DNA of 64,000 bases, from assembly GCA_945859605.1 (NCBI GenBank), contig OX243815.1:22517684-22581683 (forward strand), given 5' to 3'. This DNA is from Lumbricus rubellus (taxonomy: Eukaryota > Annelida > Clitellata > Crassiclitellata > Lumbricidae). Below, one piece after another: positions 1 to 11,200 of the stretch. Positions within the stretch are counted from its first letter, which is position 1, and every line of letters begins with the position of its first letter. A program made the translations under genes and the position numbers. The notes beneath the pieces were generated by a model, which did not search any database, was not told the DNA's origin, and saw nothing but the letters and a program-made list of their open reading frames with translations.

Positions 1-489
1 TACCGGTGACCTACGTCGAAATGTAGAGAATTTGATAATAACATCTCTGAGAGCTTATAGTAATAATGTAATATTATGTAAGTTTATGGTTGAACAGTAG
101 GCTATTACCTGCAAGTCATGGACTATTAAGACTAAATGTCAGATTAATTCGCAGCTCTTTGCTTGTGTAGGCTAGGCATGCACTGTTGTTTTCATTGTCG
201 TTGCGGGGTCTTTGTTTGAGAAATTTGTGATTTGTCAAAAGAGGTTGTGTGCTTTTATTTGCTGCTGAATAGTTGTCGTAGGCTACTTTCAAACCTCGTT
301 GCACTTTTCAAATACCAGTAACGCCATTGTCTACAACTTCCTTTTGTTGCGTTTCATCATTCTTTACGCTAAGTGAGTTTTCTCTTGAGTCTTGGCCTAA
401 TCGTGAATTTATACTATACGTCAGTTTTCTATGTCCAGTCTTATTTTGCAAGAGCCTATCTAGGCCTACTGGTCAAGCTTACATTGGAC
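1..489. other. No gene seen; intergenic
   Basis: No open frame here resembles a known protein. The stretch is AT-rich and carries several copies of the TAGGCCTA-type palindrome that recurs through the gene-free parts of the window. Confidence 0.5.
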
Positions 490-904
490 CATAGATGTAA
501 AAACGATGGAAACAAAATAAAAAACGGAAAAGACGTCGTTTTATTCCAAAAAATTTAAAAAACGACAAAAAACGAAAAAAAACGGAAACAGAAAGTAATT
601 TGACTTTGCTACATCTAAAACCGCATTTAACCTTAAAACCTTGATTAGGAACCTACTACACGCAGGCTATCTCTTAAATGATGATGCTAAACGATGAAAT
701 AATGACTTTAGTTAGCTGAATCCTTGAGAGTTGGCGGAAAATATAAGGAATATCGAAAAAATTAAAATTAAGGAAAATAATAGCAGAAAGTAAATGAATA
801 AATAAAGTTAAATGAATAAATAAAAAACGGGAAAAAACGATGAGAAAAAAACCGACGTTTTTGGGGAGAGAATAAAAACGAAAAATACGTTTTTTACAAC
901 TATG
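490..904. mobile_element. hAT-like non-autonomous transposon, 415 bp
   Basis: The element is flanked by the exact 8-bp direct repeat cattggac (482-489 and 905-912). Its ends are imperfect inverted repeats: catagatgtaaaaac on the left, and catagttgtaaaaaac when the right end is reverse-complemented. The interior is A-rich with repeated aaaacg words and has no transposase frame. An 8-bp target duplication with short terminal inverted repeats is typical of hAT elements; the superfamily is inferred from that. Confidence 0.78.
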
Positions 905-2402
905 CATTGGACTAAAATTATAGTAGGCCTATGGCATTATTGCACGCCATAAATGATTTAGGCCTATGCTTCTCGCAGGCATGTTTTAAATTTCTCATTT
1001 TGTCTGTAACTTATAACAATCAAAATGACATACACGTGCTTTGCAAATTGGGCTAAGTCTATAATGTGGACTACACGACTAGCTTACCAGGCAGTCATTT
1101 AGGCCTAAAATTTCACGAAATTTTTGCAGAGCTTAAAAGCTACTAGGCTACTTGCAAATAGACACAGGTGTCGGTTTGAAAGACTCCGTGGCACGAAAAA
1201 GGGCTGTTCAAAGTCTTCATACACTTTCCAGTGACTTCTCCATTCAATAGGCCTGACTGCACGAAACACAAGGGCACGGTTAAATGTGCAGGTCTGCTTC
1301 CGTATTACGTGGGACCGTGGGTTCTGCCTCTTCATCATTATGAGCAGACAGAAAATTATTGTGACAACATCACAGGATACAAAAATAGACCATTCGCACT
1401 TTGCCTAATGCAGCACGGTAATGCTGAGCGGTCTCTTTTGTCGCAGAATTGCGAACTTGTTTCCAAGTGCGAGCAATATTTTTAGGGGCCTACGCGTGTA
1501 TTCTTCGCCTGTACAGCAGTTACGCCTAGTATAGGCCTAGAGCAACAACAATGGCAAATATTTTATCATCGGATAATTTATCTACTATAGCCTATATAGA
1601 CTATAGACAGTGTGCATAGGCCTACATATAGTCTGGGGTTTTCGCAAGAGAAGGAGAAACAGAAACAGATGGAGACGTACAGATTGTGACAGAGAGTCAG
1701 AGACAACGACAGTGTAACTGATTGACGTGATCGTCGTCATGCCTGGCACGTATATGGAGGTTTATAGGCTCATGTGTCTAGTCTCATGGTTTGCAAATTT
1801 ATATTTTACCATTATCGTTGTTTACCGGCTGTAAGATTTTTTATTGTTTTTAAATTTCTTTTTGATCTTTTGTTGATGATAATAGCCTAGATCATGTCAT
1901 TTTCTGTTAGACATTTTCTAAATTTGTATAGGACCTATATAGGTATAGATTTCCGTGATTTTAAAATAAATACTCAAGAGAAGAATGTGTTTTCTCTACA
2001 GTAGGCCAGCTAGGCCTAAGCCTACTTTCGCCTTTTCCAATGAAGCAATTATGTGCTAAGGCGTATCCCAATCTCCTTACTAATGTCTTGGTGTATTGGG
2101 GCTTGGGGCGTGCATTGCATGACATACTACCGCCAGGTCAAGGTCACCTTCTACAGCCTGCGCCACGAACCAGTAGCTACACGATACTTCCGACAGATGG
2201 TAGGCCTATATGATGAGAAGTTTCATCATTAGAACGAAATAATACAATTTTCGATCTATGTTAATAGTATGCTGATAATTTGTTCTTTTAAATGTTTAAC
2301 AGCCTTAGATAACTCAATGGATCATGTCTTCAAACCAGAATGCGGATAGCAATTGTTCAATTAAAGGATATAGATTTCTTCATCATCATCAATATCATAG
2401 GG
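905..2402. other. No gene seen; TAGGCCTA-rich intergenic
   Basis: Short open frames occur on both strands near 1105-1485, but none resembles a known family or ends at convincing splice sites. TAGGCCTA-type palindromes are frequent. Confidence 0.45.
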
Positions 2403-2990
2403 CTCAATGCCCGTAAGAGTCCGACGCCACTCTCTGTCTGAGTCTGTCTCGTGCCATGTTGCCCAGCTTCAACCGGCCCGGTCAGCAGGTCTGCTCCATA
2501 CCATTAACACCTTGGAGCATCTAGACCACATTGTCCGATTGAAGAGAATCGTGAAAAAGAGGCATGAAGGACAACGTGGGTCAATGCCCGTTGTGTCCCA
2601 CGCTCTCTCCCCCGACTCTTTCCATCGGTCTGTCCTGACCGACCTGTGCATGTCTGCTTCACATCATGACACCTTGAAGCATCTGGGTAGCTATGTCACT
2701 TGTGTCGTGGTTTTGGCGGATTACAATCGTCTTGGTCTTTTCCTGCCATGCAGCGTATCGCCACCCATCTGGCAAACCTTCCCCCTTTTGTCCGGGCTTA
2801 GGACCGGCACAGGGACGTTGTTGGTTCCCTGTGGCAGAGGATGGATGCAGTTTAACGTCGTGCCCAGGACATCTTAATCAAGAATGTCTTAATCAAGAAT
2901 ATCTTAATCAAGAATGTCTCCCAAAGTTGGCTACTTTGAATTTAAGTCTGGCGACGCCACCGCACAGAAGAAATTATTATTGAAGTCAAT
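2403..2990. repeat. GC-richer block with two diverged tandem units
   Basis: The block is visibly GC-richer than its surroundings. A unit of about 180 bp appears twice. Both copies carry caatgcccgt near the start (2405 and 2583) and a later cacctt-gagcatct-like segment (about 2509-2523 and 2670-2684). After the second unit the 14-15 bp phrase cttaatcaagaatgtct is repeated three times (about 2871-2918). A 156-residue plus-strand frame crosses the block but resembles nothing I know. I read it as an unclassified dispersed repeat. Confidence 0.45.
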
Positions 2991-3387
2991 TATTATTTTA
3001 AGGGCCTCACGAGTAAACTCAAAAGCAACCATCTAGTCTGTAGATAGGCTACCGTATTAAAATTTCTTATGCGTTTTGTGTTCACGTTGTCAAATGATGA
3101 GCAATATTGTGTATACGAACAAATGCCTAGATGCAAGTAGGCCAGTAACTGTATATACTTCATGTTCGTACAAATTGCAAAATTTTAGCAAGTTCGGGTC
3201 GTTGAGAATCAGCTCGCGATCCGCATGTTTGACAGCACGGGGTTATGTCTGTTTTGGCCCAAAATGTCAGTGCATCCTGGCATGGTAGGCTACAGTCAAA
3301 CATTCAGAAATGCTCGATCTGACTTTTCGTCGTCATGTTTTACTGTGATTTAGTTGAATGCGCCATAGTTTTTAGTAGGCCCTCTAT
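2991..3387. other. No gene seen
   Basis: AT-rich intergenic sequence. No coding or repeat structure is evident apart from scattered TAGGCC words. Confidence 0.4.
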
Positions 3388-3561
3388 CATGGGCGGAGTT
3401 TGGTTTCCGTTCTTGGGAGGGCTAACCCCGAGTCTGGGCCTTCTTAGGGGGGGGGGGCTAACCCCGGAAAAGGATATACCATTTTCATGGTAAAAAAGTT
3501 GAATCTGGGCCTTCTTGGGGGGGCTTAGCCCCCCCCTAGCCCCTGATAAACTCCGCCCATG
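3388..3561. mobile_element. hAT-like MITE, 174 bp
   Basis: Perfect 14-bp terminal inverted repeats (catgggcggagttt at the left, its reverse complement at the right) are flanked by the exact 8-bp target duplication ccctctat (3380-3387 and 3562-3569). The interior has G runs and C runs that pair with each other and no frame. The termini resemble those of the element at 62962-63260, so the two are probably related families. Confidence 0.82.
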
Positions 3562-4249
3562 CCCTCTATTAACATTAGAAAACCACTTCATTCATTATTC
3601 TGTGTAGCCTAACATAATTAGGCTATTATGAGAACATCTCGCCATGTTGGTCTGAAATAAACACAGCCCCTCCGCTGATAAAATAACTAGGAAGTAGGCT
3701 ATAATTATAGGCCTTTAGCCTAAACTTACTTGACACTTTGTCAAACTTCGCGCATGACGGTCCTGCGAATAACAACTGCGAATTATATTATTTCGTAGGC
3801 CTATGTCTATTTACTTTCAGATTAGTCGAATTCTTTCCCACGGACAGCAGTTCACATGGCTTAGGCCTACTTGCGCCTGGTTCAACTTTAACTAAAATAC
3901 GAACACTTATTCGTTTCGTCATCGTATCCCGAAGAACATCAATTTTTATATAGTCCTATGTAGTTAATAATAATACTAGTTATATAGCCTATTATAGGCC
4001 TAGTTATAATTTTCTTTTATTCGACAATCCGGTTGTCAGACCCCAACCGCGGTTAGGGTAGCCTATACAGTTATGCAGTTTTCTTAATTAACTTTAACTC
4101 TAATCATACCGGCACATAAAACAACTTAAACGTAGGCTACCGGGTGGAGTCAGAAAGGACCCCATCTTTGTTTTTTGCTGTATAAGGTCAACTTTATTTG
4201 ATGTTCAGAAACGTTTTTATAGCCCGGCTAACAACAGTAGCCTACTGTA
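3562..4249. other. No gene seen; TAGGCCTA-rich
   Basis: Intergenic sequence with several TAGGCCTA-type words. No recognisable coding potential. Confidence 0.4.
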
Positions 4250-4870
4250 AATGCTCTAATGAAATAAAAGGTTGTTCTTGGCTACGTTCCTTGTCGTTTT
4301 CGTTGCTAGTTATGGTCCTTCTTATTCGTATTCGTTCTTATTCGTTTTTGTTCTTAGTTATGTTTTTTCTTTTCGTTTTCGTTGTCAGTTGGGCCTATGT
4401 TCTTTTTACCCATTTGTTCTTAGCCATTTCTTTCTTGGTGGTTTTTAAAGTGATTTTCGTTCTTTGTTTAGGCCCATATGTTCTTTTTTGTCGTTTTAGT
4501 TCTTTGTCGTTTTCATCCATAGTTGTGTTGCTTCATTGTCGTTTAGGCTACGTTGTTTGTTATGCTCTTTCTTTTCATTTTCGTTCATTCTTGAGTTTTT
4601 CTTTACGATTTGTATCTTTGCTAAGCCTAGCCTAGGCTATGTCCAATCGTTTTCGTTCACTGTAGCTAGGCTATCACGTTCTTTCTTAGTCATTTTCGTT
4701 CTTAAGGCGTTTTTTTCTTCGTTATGTTCCTTCTTTTCGTTTTAATTATTTGATATGTTCGATTCGTTTTCGTTCTTTGTTATGCTTTTCCTGTTTGGTT
4801 TCATTTTTTATTTTTAAAAATATAATTCGTCCTAAGTTAGCCTATGTTTTCTTTTCGTTTTCGGTGAATA
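4250..4870. repeat. Degenerate T-rich repeat (ttcgttctt words)
   Basis: Variants of ttcgttctta/gttatgttctttctt recur dozens of times on the plus strand, giving spurious F/S/L-rich open frames. The composition mirrors, in reverse complement, the A-rich interior of the element at 490-904, so this may be the expanded interior of a related transposon. I could not define inverted termini. Confidence 0.5.
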
Positions 4871-5250
4871 AGGTATAGGCCTATCCCTGAAGTGGCCTTT
4901 GTGCGGCCCTGAGATTCATAGTAAATAATCTTTTAATATCAGGGCAGAGGAACTAAGATGGTGTCCATTGCTGTCCATTGTGCTTCTCGAGCGGCTTTTT
5001 GCCGATGACCCCGTCGTTGTGACGTTATCGTTGCAGGCTTGAGTTATATGGGATGGTCGCCGCTGTTGGCTGCCAAATTTGTCTTGGTTTTTGTTTTTAC
5101 GCGCGTTTGTTTTATATGCAAGCAAACCAGAGTGCGTTTTGCAGCTAGTAATAAGAAATATATTTACTTACTTACTTTTATGGCTATCTAGTTTTACAAA
5201 GTCAATGCTATGTTGAAGAAGTCGAAACAAGTTCAAAGTTGTCCACAGCA
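4871..5250 (+). promoter_or_regulatory. EMC6 upstream region / 5' UTR
   Basis: This 380-bp stretch precedes the EMC6 start codon and has more CpG-containing words (gcgcg, tcgccg, cgttgtgacgttatcg) than the DNA to its left. I assign it as promoter and 5' UTR by position only. No TATA box is obvious. Confidence 0.4.
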
Positions 5251-8200
5251 ATGGCGACTGTTCCAGCGTTAGGTCGGTCCAGAAAAGTAAAGAAAGGTAG
5301 GTGATCATTTAATGTTGTACGCGTAAATTATGATGTGCCAGAGTTGATTTTATTTCATAAATGAGATGACGTTGCAGCTCAATGGAAGACCCATGACCAC
5401 TCAGAGCTAACGTAGGGTTGAAGTCACGCCATGCAGTTGATTCATGTATCATACACGCAGTTTCAACAGATAGCCTTGGATAATGAGAACAATGTGACGA
5501 TTGCTCACATCGCTGCTGCTATGTGATCTATTGACTGACAAGAAATACACAAACGAATAGAATATAAACTCGTTTCACGTTGCTACAACGCATTGCAATA
5601 CACGCCAGGCAACGCTCTCGGTTGGTGCGAATATATTAATGTGTATTAATTATTAGGTCGTGGATCCGCTCACGCCCGTCACGTGATTTTGCGCACGTGA
5701 ACGCATTGCAGATCATTGAAAGGTGCATTTAAGAGTAAGCAAGTAAGGAAGTACGCAAGATTTGAACTGACAGCGTGCAGTTACTTTCGCAAAAGTAGAT
5801 TATCGGAGAGCGGAAAGTTCTGTATGATTCAAAATAATGCAATGACGACCTAACACTAACCCTAACCGACCCTGACGACGCCAAATAGTAATAATCTAAT
5901 GACGAAACTAACCGTAAGACTAACCCTAACCGACCATCATGACGCCAAATAGCAAGAATCTAATGACGAAACTAACCCTAAGACTAACCCTAACCGACCC
6001 TCACGACGCCAAATAATAAGAATGTGACGAAACTAACCCTAACACTAACCCTAACCGACCCTCACGACGCCAAATCTTACCCTACGCGAACGACACCTAG
6101 GTCTGCGATAGTAGAAATTTACGTTTAAGTGAGATATTACCTGTGCAAGATGTTCGTCCCTGTATGAAGTCATTTGTGAGAAAGTGAAATTGCCAAACGA
6201 CGAACTTTTTATATCGCAATTCGTCCAAAATCATTATACCTTCCGACACCCACGTGTTGATACCTTAGAAAGGGGATGGTGACTTTAGTGAGACACGTGA
6301 CATGTTTTAGCCAATAGCGAGAGGGGCGTCACGTGAGAGGCTCTAACCAATAATGTTACGGGCGTGAATGTAGCACATGGTTTCCGCTAACGCTCTGGGC
6401 GTGAGCGGATCCACTACGTAATTATTATGTTATTAATTAATGTTACGGCGCTATCATAGCTTCACAGACTATAATACCAAGAGATGTCAGTTAGGTCAGG
6501 TTAAGCCTCATGAGCGTCGGCTACGGTTAGTGTTAGGGTTAGTGTCGTCATTAAAATAATTTCTGGTCAAATAGAAGTTGGATTAATGAAAATAATATCG
6601 CTGAAACAGAAGTTGGATTTGACAATCTTTCCGGAAATGGAATGGCTCTTAAAATATATAGTCCCATGTTTTTCAATGCACTTACAGAATTGATTTGAGG
6701 GATCTGGAGGAAATTAAGTTTTGGGAGTTCACTATGCGCCATAACATGTTGATTGTTGAACTTAGAGAAGCTACCAGTATTTTGGTGTCCTACAGTACGT
6801 AGCCTATGGCATCAAGAGATTGAATGTATCGAAACTTTGGAGTCAAGTCTCTATTGATTGAAAAATGGATGTGAAGACTAAGAGTAAAAAATCTTGGTCG
6901 TTTTGAATGTTGATAATTTTGTGGTTGCTTCTTGTAGAGCCATTGCCATTTAGCGAAATAGCAATGAGACACAATGCCGCTTTGCTCGAATACTGTCGTA
7001 CATCCATTTCAGCACTGTCAGGTTCAACAGCGGGAATTCTGGGCTTAACTGGTCTATATGGATTCATATTTTACTTTGTTGTGGCATTTATGATGTCCGT
7101 AAGTAAAAGTTTTTCTCCACATTTTTTCCTTTGCTGTTTTGAATGATTAGCTTTATTTCAATGGCTTTGTTAGCAGTAAATCGAGCCGTAAGCTTCTCTG
7201 AAACCGAAGCTTGATGGCAGTACTTCTTAATTTATTCAGGTTTCTGATTTATGCTTGGTGAATATCTGTCCTGCATGCCTGTCCTACAGGTGTCTCTTTA
7301 CTCGCATACATGTTGTTGATGAGTTATACTTACCTGCTGTCAATTGCTAAGATGTTTTGATGGTTTTCACTTTAGAAAAAGCTGTTTTAGTAAATACATT
7401 AATCAGCAAAAGCAGAGCTGTGAGTATTACACTCCAGTACTACTTATAAGTGTGCTTTTTCACTATGACACATACCGTGATAGCTTGTGGAGATAGTTTA
7501 GAAAGATGCTGTAAGCAAATGCAGCTTATTCTTGCCGATTATGTTTTTATGCAGATAAAATGAACATGGCTGAAAATGGCAGGTCATCAAGAACTCACCT
7601 CTAAGTTCATATCATATTTAGCAAGGTTATTCTAGTTGAAAGAAGACGATTGTAGTCAGTGAACTTATAATGCATACCAAGAATTAAAAATAAATTTACT
7701 GTATATAGGAATAAATTTAAGGCTATTAGAGTCAAAGCAGAAAAAAATTACTATGCATCTGAATTCTGCAAATATAAAGACGACCTAAGGAGGACTTGGA
7801 AACTCATTCGCTCCATAATGCAATTGGAAAATAAGGAGACACAAATTGAATCGTTAAAAATTAACGGAGAAAATGTTAAAGATCCAGAAAAAATGGCCAA
7901 TAGCTTCAATAACTACTTCACCAACATAGCCCATTCTTTGGCAAAGAAAATACCAGATTCACCTCTCCCTTACCATAGTTACTTACAGGCCCCTCGGCAG
8001 AACTCTATGGGTTTCCTAATGGTATCCCCGGAGGAAATTATGGATATTGGCCGTGATATACGTTTAACGCATAGCAAAGGTGTTGACGATATAGACCCCT
8101 GTATTGCGGCCCCCAATCTCTCCTTGGTTGCCAGACCTTTAGCGGAGATAATAAATTGTTCATTTTGTAGTGGGATTGTTCCACAAGGCATAAAAATAGC

Positions 8201-11200
8201 TAAAGTGGTCCCAATACTAAAAAAGGGCGATAAGGACAATGTAATCAATTACAGACCCATTTCCGTTCTTCCTTACTTCTCCAAGTTCTATGAAAAACTT
8301 ATGTATAATCGACTCTATGGCTATGTTAAAAACTCTAACATCATTTATCCATCTCAGCATGGATTTCAACCTGGTCATTCCCCCTATATGGCCTTATTAA
8401 ATATGCAGGACATGATTTCAAAGGCTATTGAAAATAATGAATACTCAGTGGGAATCTTCTTTGATCTAGCTAAAGCGTTTGATACGGTAGACCATAATAT
8501 TTTGCTTAAAAAATTAGACAACTATGGAATTAGGGGGACTCAGCTCAGATGGTTTGCCAGCTATTTTGAGAGCCGTACACAAAGAGTTCTCTGTAATGGT
8601 GTCCTTTCTGAGCTAGGGTTGATCAAATATGGAGTTCCTCAAGGCTCCAACCTCGGACCACTCCTTTTCCTGCTTTATATTAATGACTTGGCCAATGTCT
8701 CTCCAACAATGTTTTTTATTCTATTTGCCGATGACACCAACGTTTTTTACTCCAATGGTTCATGGCAGACGTTGTTTCAAACTGTGAACGTTGAACTATC
8801 TAGCATAGCTGTTTGGTTCCATGCAAATAAACTCACCCTTAATTTAGATAAAACCAACTTTATTTTATTTAAATCCCACCGGAAAATAAAGCCAAATGAC
8901 AATCTCTGTTTGCTTATTGATGATATTTCCATCAATCAAGTTGAATCTACAAAATTCTTAGGTGTGCATATAGATCAACATTTGACCTGGAAAGTTCATA
9001 TTAATCAAATTGCAACTAAAATTGCTAAAAATATTGGTATTATTTCCCGCGTTGCTTATATCTTGCCAAAGACAATTAGAATGAATTTGTATTATACCCT
9101 TGTCTACCCCTACCTCACATATTGCAACCTTGTTTGGGCATCGACATACGAATCCAGGCTTCATAAACTTGTAATCTTACAGAAGAGGGCTGTTCGTATA
9201 ATTGCGGGTATTCGTAAACGGGAACACACTGGCCCTTCCTTTAATGAACTTCATCTCCTGAAAATTGACCAGATAAAGGATCTCCAAATTAGCGAGTTCT
9301 TTTTTCGACTCGAACACGGTCTCCTTCCTTCTGTATTCCAAGGTTACCTCCCTCACGCCTCTGACATTCATTCGCATTTCACTAGGAATTCTTCTGCTTT
9401 TCGCCCTGTCAAAGCTCAATCTAATACTAGGCGGTTTACTATTAAATCTTATGGCACTAAAGTATGGAACACAATACCAATTGACATTCGTCAATCGAGT
9501 AGTCTGCAGGTATTTAAAAAGAAACTTCGTGTTCTTCTACTCTCCTCCACTAATGCTACTTGAAGTGCACATGACCATGTGTAGTTAAGATTTTAGTTAA
9601 GTACTTAGTTAAGTTTGTTTCTCTATATGCTCTTGACAATATAAGCTTTTCTGCAATCTGTCATCACCTAATTTGTTTTAGTCTCTTTCTTTTAAGCTAT
9701 CTTGATTAATTTTTCTTGGGACTTTTTTACTTGGGTGACCCTTCCCAGCGGGATGTCCATCCCTTTTGGGCCCCCCTTTGTAGCCAATGCATGCATGTTT
9801 TGTACTTTTGTTTTCTTGTTTTCTGGTTGCAATAAAAGTGAATTGTATTGTATTGTATTGTATTGTATAAGAATTCGGTTCCCTGGACATCATCATTTGG
9901 GAAAGATGATTATCATCCATGTGTGACATGTCATTAACTGTACTCTGAGTATAATTAACTTAAAATGTTTGTTCATTCTTAGTTGATGCTTCTGGTAAAG
10001 GCCGGAACACAGTGGCAGAAATACTTCCGAGTCCGAATCAACATATTCACAAACAGTCTTATGGGTGGACTTTTTGTATCCTTTTTTCTTCATGTTTGAT
10101 CTACATCAGCATTTGCGTGTTATTTTATTTCTTGTACTAGTAACAGTATCTAATACCCTATAATACCCAAGGCATCAAATGCTGGGCTAACCAAATGTAT
10201 AGCTGCAAGAAAGGTTTTATTATTTTTATTCAACAGATGAATAGAGTTGCGAGAGAAAGATCATGTTTTGAACATTGGTGATAATTCATGTTCTCAAAAT
10301 TGAATGGAATAACATTTGAACAATGTAGAACTCTTTTTTATGGGAATAAGTGATTTTGCATTCACTTTATGGTAATTCAGTTTTATGAAGGTAGAGTTTT
10401 GATCATGTTGGCAGCTAAATACATTGACAAACAAACAAAAGTGATCACTTGTACTATACTTGAACATTGGTCTACTAAACAATACATTAGTTTGTTAACT
10501 TATTGTGTTAATAAATATATATATATAATATATGCTAATACAATTTAATTGAATAAAGGCCAATTGATTATAAATATTCAAGCTCTACGTTTGGCTTATG
10601 ATTGTACTTGCAAAACTTTTCATACACAGGTGCCTTTACATTTCCAATTACCTAGTGTGTTAGCTTTAAGATATATTTCTGTTTTGCTGTTTCATAGTTT
10701 TAATTATTTTGTCTAAAAGTGCATTTCCTTAATATATTTTTGCAGACATACATCTTGTTTTGGACGTATCCTTTTTCAGTCGATCATCATTTCGCCGAAA
10801 AGCGTTTGTGCAGATTGGTGTTAAATGAATTATTTAATTCGAGAATTCATTTATGTAGCGCTCCTTCAAGAAACCCACTCGGAGTTGCACCCAGTCCAAC
10901 CACGGTGATATAAAAAGGTTTTAAGGACCCTTAGTCAACCCTAGGTAACACACTATCTCCAATGGTAGACTATTTTAGACACATAAACCTACAACTGAGA
11001 TAGCACGATGCTGACAGGTTGAGGTTCCAACATGAGGGACCAACAGCTCCCGCTCTAGGCGAAGCGAAGGGCTCTGCGAGTAGAACAACAGCAATGGCAC
11101 ACAGCAATTGTGAGCAAAGGACTTGCTCAAAGTCCCTACATGTGGGGCGTGGTGGTGTAGTGTGGGTATGTTCGTTGCCTTGCAGCCGGAGGGTTGCAAG

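Noticed and set aside
4198..4745. 145- and 69-residue F/L/S/V-rich frames resembling membrane proteins
   Set aside because: They come from T-rich degenerate repeat words and have no conserved motif.
5877..6075. True telomere or chromosome end
   Set aside because: The CTAACC words are embedded in 64-bp units within a bounded element, and genes lie on both sides.
10719..10913. 64-residue open frame taken as a longer last EMC6 exon
   Set aside because: The frame gives a C terminus unlike EMC6. Using the donor at 10766 and the exon at 11615 restores the family ending exactly.
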